From: Blasia pusilla
Taxonomy: Eukaryota; Marchantiophyta; Marchantiopsida; Blasiales
Direction of reading: 5' to 3'
Assembly: GCA_050084515.1 (NCBI GenBank)
Contig: CM114275.1
Span: forward strand, 14,322,001 to 14,386,000
DNA: 64,000 nucleotides
The stretch's first letter is position 1. The number at the start of each line of letters is the position of its first letter. The notes beneath the pieces were generated by a model, which was not told the DNA's origin, searched no databases, and worked only from the letters and a program-made list of their open reading frames with translations. Both the position numbers and the translations under genes were made by a program. This document shows positions 9,731 to 19,613 of this stretch, piece after piece.

Positions 9731-12115
9731 ATGACGAGGAAAAAAGTTCAAGCAACTAAGTTTGGGAGTTTCACTCCGAAGTCCATTAGGACTCCTACGT
9801 CAGCATTTCCAGGGCCTCGTTCGGCAAATGAGATTAGGCAGCAGGAAATATCGAGGAGCGAGAACGGGAAGCGGAGATGCACAACCAAGAGCTTCTTGCA
9901 AGACGTGTACAAGAGGAGCTCGATAGACAAAACGCAGAGGCTGAGACGTCGCAGGCCTTGAAGAAAAGGATCGCCGACGAAAAGAGAGAAAAGAAGCGTC
10001 TGGACGCGTTGGTGAGGAGAGCAGAATTGGCTAAAGCGAGGAGGAAAAAAGCGATAGCCATTGAAGACAGCCATGCCCGTCCAACCGAAAGTGTTGAGAT
10101 GCTGGAAATGGCCCCGATGAAGTCCGGGGACACAATCAACATAGCGGAAACGCCAGAAGTTCAAATCACGGACGATGAGGTCATGAAGACCGCCAGCGTG
10201 GAGATTGTGGACATTGCCGAAGAAGCCGGAGACCGGTCATTCTCGTCTCCAAGCCCGGAGGAAGACATTGACCTCTATCGGATCGACGAGTTCCCAGTCG
10301 ACTTGCCAGCTGCTTTCTCAGACAAGTTGGCTGGTCAAGAAATCGACCCAATCTTCGAGCGGGTAAGAAAGGATCTGGGTTTTTTGAATTATGTGAATTG
10401 CAATTCATTGGGAATTCAGTGTAGCTTATTGATCTTGTCCCGGTTCTGACATGTGGTAAAGCAGATGGCACTGATAGAGGGCCACAACGCCCTTTGCCGA
10501 TTGCGGACAATGGAATACGTCCGCGAAATTCAGTCCGACGAGGACATCGCGAAGCTAAAACAATCAGCGGCGATAGCATCCTATGTCGACAGCTTCCCTC
10601 CCTTCTATGTTCAGCCTTACGACGAGCATGGAACCCAAGCCCTGGTTACGGAGGAGGACTTGGAAAAGCTCGACACATTCAGGAGGATGAGAGACCAGGA
10701 TTTCAGAAGGCAAGTAGAGGGCACGGAATTCAGCTGGATGAGGAATCTGCATTTCTTCATCTGGGATGGAAATCACAGGTTCATGGCGTGGACCAAGTTT
10801 GCAAAGGAGCGGCCCAACTCCTTGGAGGCACATTTTTGCGTGAAGGCAGTGGTCCTTCATCCATACCCTCATCACATGGCGACGGTGGAGATGGCAATGC
10901 ATGCCATGAACACGTAAGTATCTTCTTGCTGCAAACCGTCGGACTCCAACAAGTTGTTTGGGTCGGCACTGTTGTTGGGATGCTTTTGGCCAAACGCAAC
11001 TCCTCGGACTCCGACGAGTTGCTCAAATGACGGTAGAAGTTAGGATGTTTTTGGCCGAAAGCAACTCGTCGGACTCCGACGAGTTGCTCGACTCGCCGCC
11101 TTTTCAGGATGTTTTTTGAAGAAAGCAACTCGTCGGACTCTGACGAGTTGTTCGACTGACCACAGGTTTAGTATGTTTTTGGCCCAAAGCAACCCGTCAG
11201 AGTCCGACGGGTTGCTTGACTCACCGCCTTTTCATGATGTTTTTTGAAGAAAGCAACTCGTCGGAGTCCGACGAGTTGTTCGACTGACCACAGGTTTAGT
11301 ATGTTTTTGGCCCAAACCAACCTGTCGGAGTCCAACGGGTTGAATGACTCAAAACTGTTTGGAGGTTTTTTTTATGTTTTTGGCCGAAAGCAACTCGTCG
11401 GAGTCCAACGAGTTGCATTTGGAAGTTGGTATTGCAAATTTCGCGTCAAATTGCAGGTTTCCATTCAATTGCGCAACCTGTCGGACTCCGACGGGTTGCT
11501 ATGTTCACGTTTGATACGGACTATCTGACAACCCGTCGGAGTTCGACGGGTTGCATCATTTAGCTCGTTGCTAGAATCCGACCTTGAGCTGTGACGACCC
11601 GTCGGACTCCGACGGGTTGCAGGAATCCATGTAACTTACAAATTTTTCTGACGGGTTGAGTTTGGATGTGCAGGATTGTATCGGAGGGGAATGTCACCCA
11701 CCACTGGATCCAGGACTGCGATCGGGTGAAGAAGGTGCTTATGACGCACTCGGCAGAGTACAAGGGGTTCTTGGGCGACGCCCTGGTAAATCAGATGCTT
11801 GCAAAGGGTGCACACATAAAAAAGAAGACTTGGGCAAATAAGTATATTTCCCAAGATGCAGCCGTAACAATCCTTTGCTGGTCGAAGATACAAGCCGCGA
11901 AGCACAGCGCTGCACTGGAGCTGGAGCGGAGGGAGAAAGTATCTGGGTCTGAGCGCACGACATTCATCCAAGCTGCAGTATCTGCAGCCACGAAATACAC
12001 GGCGAGCAAGATGCAACGCTACATCAGCATTCTCAACCCCGAACTTGGTCCGGAGTTTTACAAGGAGCTGGAGGCGATTATCAAGCGCCAGCGGAAAAGG
12101 GATGAAGATCCGTAA
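9731..12115 (+). pseudogene. Coiled-coil WDGNHR (ParB/Srx-like?) protein gene, copy 1
   Basis: Three exons are inferred. Exon 1 (9731-10362) starts MTRKK and contains FGSFTPKSIRTPTS, then a long charged coiled coil (QELLARRVQEELDRQNAEAE, KREKKRLDALVRRAELAKAR) and an acidic tail. It has a 2-nt insertion near 9850 that shifts the frame. Exon 2 (about 10453-10913) is fully open: YVREIQSDEDIAKLKQSAA, ALVTEEDLEKLDTFRRMRD, then FFIWDGNHRFMAWTKFAKE and a histidine-rich VVLHPYPHHMATVEMAMHAM. Exon 3 (11674-12115) encodes VTHHWIQDCDRVKK and an alpha-helical Lys/Arg-rich end. The DGNHR motif resembles the G-x-HR motif of the ParB/sulfiredoxin fold; that is an inference. The first intron acceptor AG of copy 2 is AT here. 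The stop at 12113 is premature relative to copy 2. Confidence 0.65.
10996..11620. repeat. Palindrome array in intron 2, copy 1 (64-bp period)
   Basis: About ten 27-bp palindromes lie inside the intron 10914-11673 (donor GTAAGT, acceptor TGTGCAG). Starts at 10996, 11061, 11125, 11189, 11253 and 11317 are 64-65 bp apart, then 11390, 11473, 11528 and 11594. A degenerate one precedes at about 10930. The arms alternate between GCAACCCGTCGG and GCAACTCGTCGG, and the partner arm changes to match (GGGTTGC or GAGTTGC). The spacers alternate between two types, giving a 128-bp dimer. Confidence 0.92.
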
Positions 12116-12155
12116 GGTCAGATTGGGGAGAAAGTGTCCCTGGATCGCGTGCTAG

Positions 12156-12310
12156 TAGAGGCCATTCCTTATGTATAGTGTGCTAGTAGAGGCCATTGCT
12201 TATGTAGCACCGTAGTGGCTTGGTAGAGATGCGGTTCCATACATAGGGTTGGGGGTTACTCAGTTGGGGATGACTTTCCCACTAGGGCCCGCTCTTAGGT
12301 TGCAGGATAT
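12156..12310. other. Spacer between element copy 1 and LINE G
   Basis: No gene. A ~31-bp direct duplication (GTGCTAGTAGAGGCCATT...) occurs twice at 12150-12205. LINE G's tail begins at about 12311. Confidence 0.5.
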
Positions 12311-12868
12311 AATGGTAAATGGTAAATAGATCAAGCCCGTGGGACCCAAAGGGTCAAAAGGCTGAAAAACACATTACAAGTCATTCATGCACTGACCCTG
12401 AAAAAGATCGTTAAGACTTTCTCCTAGCTACAACCTAGAGCACTTGAGCGATGAATAATGACGTCCCTAATATAACAACCTAAATCATACGGCATTAGCT
12501 GTAGTAAAGAATAGAAATTCTCCACATCTATTTTATGAGCTAGTCTAATCTCTTCATACCTTGGACATGTAACAAACACATGCTCCTTATCCTCAATATT
12601 TTCTCCGTCACATAACCTACAAATTTGTTCACTTCTATCAATTTTAAACCATCGTCCTTCCTCAATTCCTAGCCTATGTGACCCAGTTCTATGACGTGCG
12701 ATAATATGTCGTAAGAACGTGGAGATCCTTGCAAGTAGGTATCCTTGTTCACAATATACAACATAGGATTAACATGAAGTTGATAAAACTCCATTTTGGT
12801 GCCTCGACTGCTCCAAATGATGTTGAGAGATTGCTTCTCTAGATGCTCACGGAGGGCCATCGGTTTCG
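12311..12868 (-). mobile_element. LINE copy G: 3' end only
   Basis: Minus-strand 3' fragment. It has a heptamer tail at 12311-12330, the 3' UTR, and the end of ORF2 with the zinc knuckle, up to the codons for MALREHL. At 12868 it meets LINE H in opposite orientation, inside the shared word GGTTTCGGGTCTTGG. It is severely 5'-truncated. Confidence 0.88.
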
Positions 12869-15800
12869 GGTCTTGGATTGGTTGAGGGATCTCATTATTA
12901 TTTGGCAGTTTGTTATTTTGCACCACTCTCCATGCCTATCTACTCAACACGCACTCACAATCAAAGTCAACCGTTCCATCGACTTATTGGGGATGTTCTC
13001 AAATATCAAAGCAAAGGTGAAGTCTTTCTAGTTGGAGATTTCAATGCTCGCACACGTACTGCCCAATTTACCCAATTCAGTGATTCCTTGATTTCTCCTC
13101 TTCTCGAAGAATATGAGGATGGTTTGTGGTCTAGAATCTCTTCAGATCTTTCTACAAATCCTTTGACAGAGCATTTTTTAACCTTTGGAGCCACTTGTAA
13201 TTTGAAAGTTTTTAATGGAACCTCTCATTTTCCCAACTCTCACTCCAATACATGTTTCTCCTCTACCGGCGCTAGCACCATCGATTATCTTTTGTCCTCG
13301 CCCGCTGATAGCTCTCTTATCTCTAAATTTGATATTCTAGAACCTCAGCCTGAATCAGATCATGCACCTCTTTTGTTTACTCTCTCACTATCAAAGGCCA
13401 TTCCTCTCTCGACATGTCAATCTATTTTAGCTTCTCCCAAGTTTCGCTTAGATCCTGGTAAAAAAGATCTTTATATGCTACATTTAAAAGAACTCTTGAC
13501 TCGCATTGTATGGAGCCCGGATCCAAACACGGCAAGTATGCAACTAACCGAATTGCTCAAAAAGAGTGCATCTAAGTTCTTTTCGCGCCACAGGGATAGA
13601 AGTGCTAGGAGGCTACCTTGTAATGGGTGGTTTGACTCTGAATGCAAGCAAGCAAGGGCACGATCAGTTGATAAATCTTTGGATATCCCAAGTCGGCTTA
13701 TTATGACGAGCCTTTATAAATACTTGGTGAAATTTAAGAAACGAGCTTTCTTGCGGCGGAAATAAGAGTCCTTGACAAGGGAGCTGCATGAGGACCCCAA
13801 ATCATTTTGGAGACGGTTAGTAGTACGGTCTTCAAAACCTATTCTTGATCCCAAGTCTTTGATATCTTTTGCGGAAAAGCTCTATTTCTTCCCCGATGCT
13901 ACATCTATGCCACGTTGTGAAGGAATACCTCGCTTATTCTCCGAAGAAGAGGTGATGACTCAACTTCAAAGATTGGCGAATGGTAAATGTGAGGATTTGG
14001 ATGGTCTTTCTATTGAACTTTTCAAGTGGGGAGGAGATTGTATTGGACCGATCCTCACCAAAGTATTGGGTGATGCTGCTATGTATGGTTTTCCTTCAAC
14101 CTGGTCACTACGGGAGATTGTTCCTATTCACAAATCAGGAAGGAAGGACTTAGTAACAAACTATCGCACTATCATGGTGGGTAGTGTTTTTGCCAAGTTG
14201 TTTGGGAAATTTGTGGAGTCGAAGTTGAGCACATGAACAGAGACTTTCCAAAAGAGAGCACGGTTCCAAGCAAGTTTTCGTCTAACATACAACACCATCG
14301 ACCATATCTTGGCCTTGCGTGTTTTATGGGAGAAATCTAAGGGCAATAGAAAAGCTTTCTTTAGCGACTTCATCGATTTCAAGAAAGCTTTTGATATTGT
14401 ACCTCGTAAGCTCTTATGGGAAAGGCTGCAAGCCATTGGAGTACCACCAAATCTCCTAGCAGCCATGGCCACGTTATACCAATCCGTTCGGGCCAAGATC
14501 AAAGGTTCACAAACTCAAGAGATCTTGAGTACAATAAGAGTCATTCAAGGTTACCCTCTCTCCCCTACTCTCTTTGGAGTTTTCGTAGATGATATCGAAA
14601 AGTGGTTGGAGGAATGTGATAGTGAAGGTGTCAAGCTTGGGGAGTTTGTCATCAAAGCTCTATTGTATGCAGATGATATCATATTACTAGCACGTGATGG
14701 CATTAGTTTACAAAAGCACCTCGACACTTTGGCAAGGTTTTGTACCCAGAATCAGATGAAGGTTAATATGGAGAAGTCTAAAGTCATTATAGTGGGTACT
14801 AGATCCAAGTTCTCGTTCTTTTACAAAGGTCTACAATTAGAACAAGTGAAGAGTTACAAATATCTAGGCATCGATTTCTCTCATGACTATAGTTGGGCAC
14901 TTTGCGTGCACAAGAGAGTAGAAGTTGGTTACAAAGCTCTATATTCATTTTTAAACCGGTATAGAAGAGCTCATCTTGTGTCTTGGAGTCTTAGGATATT
15001 CTTATTTAAGAGCTTAGTGTTGGCGGTGATCTTATATGGGACCCAAGTTTGGGGCCCTTGTTGTAAGAAGATAGGTTGGGATCGCGTGGAAAGAGTGCAA
15101 AAGATCTTTCTACAAGAAGAATTGGGTGTAAGAAACCAAACTCCGTATGCTATTCTTCTTGCGGAAACAGGTTTTCTTCCTCTAGAAGTTGGAGCTCTTT
15201 ACTTGACCATCACTTACATCGCAAGGGTGAGATCTCTTGATGTTTCTCGCCTCCCTTATCAAGCTTTGCGAGCCACACGTTCCATAGGGTGGATGGCGGA
15301 TGTGGTGACTTGGTCTTCAAAGTGGAATGTGGCGGAACGCGATTGGGACTTGAAACCGATGGCCCTCCGTGAGCATCTACAGAATCAATTTCTCAACATT
15401 ATTCGGAGCGGTGCGGGCACCAAAATGGAGTTTTATCAACTTCATGTTAATCGTATGCTTGTATATTATGAACAAGAATACCTACTTGTAGGGATCTCCA
15501 CGTTCTTACGACATATTATCGCACGTCATAGAACTGGGTCACATAGGCTAGGAATTGAGGAAGGACGATGGTTTAAAATTGATAGAAGTGAACGAATTTT
15601 TAGATTATGTGTCGGAGAAAATATTGAAGATGAAAAGAATGTGTTTATTACATGTCCAAGGTATGAAGAGATTAGACTAGCTGATAAAATAGATGTGGAG
15701 AATTTCTATTCTTTACTATAACTAGTGCCTTATGATTTAGGTTGTTATCTTAGGGACGTCATTATTCATCGCTCAAGTGCTCTAGGCTGTAGCTAGGAGA

Positions 15801-15946
15801 AGGTCTTAAGGATCTTTTTCAGGGTCAGTGAATGAATGACTTGTAATGTGTTTTTAAGCCTTTTGACCCTTTGGGTCCCACGTGCTTGATCTTTTTACCA
15901 TTTACCATTTATCATTCTACCATTTTACCATTTACCATTTACCATT
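12869..15946 (+). mobile_element. LINE copy H: 5'-truncated, near-complete ORF2
   Basis: Plus-strand copy from the middle of the endonuclease to the 3' end. The tail at about 15890-15946 is a string of TTTACCA-type heptamers with a few variants. ORF1, the monomers and the first third of the endonuclease are missing. It is the longest ORF2 in the window and useful as a reference for the other copies. Confidence 0.92.
12878..15721 (+). pseudogene. LINE H ORF2: endonuclease-reverse transcriptase
   Basis: A single frame of about 947 codons runs from 12878 to 15721, interrupted by only two nonsense codons: TAA at 13763 (CAA elsewhere, after FLRR-K) and TGA at 14234 (TGG elsewhere, in LSTWTE). In order it has FLVGDFNAR and SDHAPLLF of the endonuclease, then RT motifs FIDFKKAFDIV, GYPLSPTLFGVF and YADDIILLA. 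Next is the thumb-like region, then the C-terminal knuckle, here changed to FRLCVGENIEDEKNVFITCP, so its first Cys and its His are lost. Role in a live copy: target-primed reverse transcription. Confidence 0.9.
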
Positions 15947-16018
15947 ACTCACACAAAAGCAATCGCATAGAGAAGTGCTACCTCAATCCCATAGAGAAGC
16001 ACAACCCAGTTATAGACA

Positions 16019-17303
16019 CAAAGTCAACCGTTCCATCGACTTATTGGGGATGTTCTCAACTATCAAAGCAAAGGTGAAGTCTTTCTAGTTAGAGATTTCA
16101 ATGCTCGCACACGTACTGCTCAATCTACCCAATTCACTGATTCCTTGATTTCTCCTCTTCTCGAAGAATATGAGGATGGTTGTGGTCTAGAATCTCTTCA
16201 GATCTTTCTACAAATCCTTTGACAGAGTACTTTTTAACCTTTGGAGCCATTTGTAATTTGAAAGTTCTTCATGGAACCTCTCATTTTCCCAACTCTCATT
16301 CCAATACGTGTTTCTCCTCTATCGGCGCTAGCACCATCGATTATCTTCTGTCCTCGCCCGCTGATAGCTCTCTTATCTCTACATTTGATATTCTAGAACC
16401 TCAGCCTGAATCAATCATGCATCTCTTTTGTTTACTCTCTCACTATCAAAGGCCATTCCTCTCTCGACATATCAATCTATTTTAGCTTCTGATCTTTCTA
16501 CAAGAAGAATTGGGTGTAAGAAACCAAACTCCGTATGCTATTCTTCTTGCGGAAACATGTTTTCTTCCTCTAGAAGTTGGAGCTCTTTACTTGACCATCA
16601 CTTACATCGCAAGGGTGAGATCTCTTGATGTTTCTTGCCTCCCTCATCAAGCTTTGCGAGCCACACATTCCATAGGATGGATGGCGGATGTGGTGACTTG
16701 GTCTTCAAAGTGGAATGTGGCGGAACGCGATTGGGACTCGAAACCGATGGCCCTCCGTGAGCATCTACAGAAGCAATCTCTCAACATCATTTGGGGCAGT
16801 CCGGGCACCAAAATGGAGTTTTATCAACTTCATGTTAATCCTATGCTTGTATATTGTGAACAAGGATACCTACTTGCAAGGATCTCCACGTTCTTACGAC
16901 ATATTATCGCATGTCATAGAACTGGGTCACATAGGCTAGGAATTGAGGAAGGACGATGGTTTAAAATTGATAGAAGTGAACGAATTTGTAGGTTATGTGA
17001 CGGAGAAAATATTGAAGATGAAGAGCATGTGTTTGTTACATGTCCAAGGTATGAAGAGATTAGACTAGCACATAAAATAGATGTGGAGAATTTCTATTCT
17101 TTACTACAGCTAGTGCCTTATGATTTAGGTTGTTATATTAGGGACGTCATCATTCATCGCTCAACTGCTCTAGGTTGTAGCTAGGAGAAGGTCTTAAGGA
17201 TCTTTTTCGGGGTCAGTAAATGAATGACTTGTAATGTGTTTTTTCAACCTTTTGACCCTTTGGGTCCCACGGGCTTGATCTATTTACCATTTACCATTTA
17301 CTA
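16019..17303 (+). mobile_element. LINE copy I: internally deleted
   Basis: Plus strand. An endonuclease segment (16019-16489, ending TCTATTTTAGCTTCT) is joined directly to the RT C-terminal segment (from GATCTTTCTACAAGAAG at 16490). The whole RT core, about 2.1 kb in copy H, is missing. The C-terminal part (16510-17184) stays open through CRLCDGENIEDEEHVFVTCP. The 3' UTR and heptamer tail end at about 17303. It lies about 70 bp after the tail of copy H, in the same orientation. Confidence 0.9.
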
Positions 17304-19245
17304 GTTCCAATGTTATTACCTTTTTTTGCATCTTATCACAAATAAGGCATGGTTTTACAGATTTATTTCATCTTCATACAAACTTGTTTACATTCAGTCG
17401 AGCCTTCTGTTATAGACCATTCCTAAAGCAACCGCTATACTAACTCATTATACCACTCGCATTCATTTCCATCACTTCTACATTTATGGTCTAATGTATT
17501 ACTTCACATTTCAACATTTTTCACATTATGAAAACCCAACCATTTCTCCGTATTCATATGAGATTATGTTACCAACCTTTGCCAACCTTTGTCCAAAACA
17601 TGCACTACCCATTCGTAGAGTTACAAAGTTATATGCAAATTAGCTTGCAATATTATCCATAATGACACGTCTCTTACCTTGAATCACCCTTTTGCAATTT
17701 CAGAATATTTTTTTTATTAATCCTGTTAAACTTGCCACATTTGAATACTCAGTTTGGTCTTGTGCAAATATTTTATCCTTGTCATTTTCATCTCAATCGA
17801 CAAACAACCACGAGCAACAAAACATTATATGCCATTAACTATTTTTGTGCTCACACATCAAACAAATATATGTATACTCTTTCTACTCTATGTTAAGCGT
17901 GATTCCATCACATGTCAAACCAACCATATCGTTGTTGTATTTTCTATATCACTTCAATTGAACCCAACCAATCACACAATTGTACTAGGCCGCACACTTG
18001 TTCAACAGCTTTTATCTTCCACAATCAACCTTAGTTTCCTATAGTCTTGTTTTATGTTCCAAGATGTTTATATGTCTAGTTTCTTACTCTACATCCATCG
18101 CATTCCAATGACTACCTCTTAATCTAAGCAATTGTTTTTTATTATGTATGCGAGAATTTGTAATGACTATGAGTAGTTTCTTTGCCACGACACAATTGTA
18201 TATGTGTTCAATGGCCGAGACTCTCTTACATGTATAGTCATACAATCATCTTTTTGCATGATGTGTTCTTTAGTAATTCCAAAATTGGTTTGATTACGTG
18301 TACTTGTCTATCTTTTGTTTCTCATCTACCAATGCAACAACTTGAGCAGTTTTGTTTTCGAGGAGGGGACTTTACTCATTTACACCTAGCTAATACTAAT
18401 ATCGTGTTGGTAACAACTGCCCATGTTTTCTTTTTAATAATTTGAATGCTTGATTTTATAGTTTATTAACATATATTCTCATGATGCCTAACACTATGGG
18501 TATACTTCTTACTTTTTATCACCGGTTCCTACAATCTCTTATGCTTATCAGTATATTGTCCATATTATGGAGATTCAGTTAATATGTAGATTCCCCTACA
18601 TCTAATTCGTTGGGTATACTACGTTCTCTTTTCTATATGTAGATTGTGTCCCATTCATATACTTCACATTCCTTGCCATTTCATTAGAAAATAAATTAAA
18701 AAGATCAACAACACTTGTATCAAACATCACTCATTCTAAATTCACATTTGTGCAATAAATTGTACACATCTACAATTATTATTTCTCTATTCACTTCCAT
18801 GTCATCAATCATTTTCCAAACACTTTTTTTTTTACTCTTATTAAACATGCTTGTAGAATAATGTTAACACCAAATGTACAAACAAGTCAATGTACCTTAT
18901 TTTATCCAACACCTCCCATTAATCACCTTGGCTACATTATAATCTATATTATTATTGGAAACCCAATATGCACAATAAGAAAAAATAGTAAAAACCTTCA
19001 AATTTGTCCCTTAGTTCACATTTCATATATTTAGAAGGGAAAATGAATTTGAGTGGAAAAGGGAAATGATTTCACTAATTAAACTTGACTAACAATTTAA
19101 TGAATGAGAGTTATTTTGAGAGTAGGAGTAGGTTTGATTTAAAATTTTGTGGAAAGGTGGAATTACTTAAGGAATTGGGGTATCATTTAGATTTTAATGG
19201 AGGAGTGGAATTATCTACAAGAGTGGAATGATCTAATTCTTTTAA
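17304..19245. other. AT-rich stretch, nothing recognised
   Basis: About 1.9 kb of AT-rich sequence with only short open frames and no recognisable protein motif, repeat array or RNA gene. It may be degenerate repeat or ordinary intergenic DNA. Confidence 0.6.
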
Positions 19246-19613
19246 TCTGTAATATTGTAATTATTAGAAAAATTGGTACTTTACCACTAGCATCCTATTA
19301 AGTACCCTATAAGCACTCGTTAATTTTAGTTTTATTATCTAACCTATCCCCATGTAGAGACTTTCATAATTAATTTCTCACTCGTTAATTTTAGTTTTAT
19401 TATCTAACCTATCCCCATGTAGAGACTTTCATAATTGATTTCTCCCTCCTCTCAAAGTGCGGTTAGGATAAACCTGTGTGCGGCCTTGAGAGGGAGAGGC
19501 CGTAATGAATTACTAAACATGAATAACTAAACTCTTTTGTGAAGAGGCGGTAATAAATAGATTTCCACCGAGATACGACATGGTAGGGAGGACGAGGGGT
19601 CTGCCGCCGTGTA
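19246..19613. repeat. Intergenic repeat unit, first copy
   Basis: This block recurs at 27183-27413 and 27437-27861. It contains two ~64-bp direct repeats (TCGTTAATTTTAGTTTTATT at 19318 and 19382), then GTGCGGTTAGGATAAACCTG, and ends GGGGTCTGCCGCCGTGTAG. The tail of LINE D begins immediately after this ending. Confidence 0.85.

Larger units (their letters stand above)
8208..12155. mobile_element. Composite DNA element, copy 1 (internally deleted)
   Basis: Order on the plus strand: minus-strand transposase remnant with a palindrome-filled intron (8208-9240), palindromes (9296-9391), a TATA box (9468), and the plus-strand WDGNHR gene (9731-12115). The same order and polarity occur in copy 3. 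At 9240 the transposase homology stops and the promoter-proximal palindrome region starts, so about 2.4 kb present in copy 3 (60925-63330) is missing. On the right, homology with copy 2 fades at about 12155. No target-site duplication was found, so the ends are approximate. Confidence 0.7.

Noticed and set aside
10996-11620. Possible CRISPR-like array, given regular repeats and spacers.
   Set aside because: The spacers are themselves repeated and alternate between two types, the array lies in a eukaryotic intron, and there are no cas genes.
15890-15950. The heptamer tail as interstitial plant telomere repeat.
   Set aside because: Plant telomere repeats are TTTAGGG/CCCTAAA. The unit here is TTTACCA, and it sits exactly at LINE 3' ends.
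17754-18445. Short hydrophobic open frames in the AT-rich region.
   Set aside because: Their composition reflects AT-rich DNA. No conserved motif or start context.
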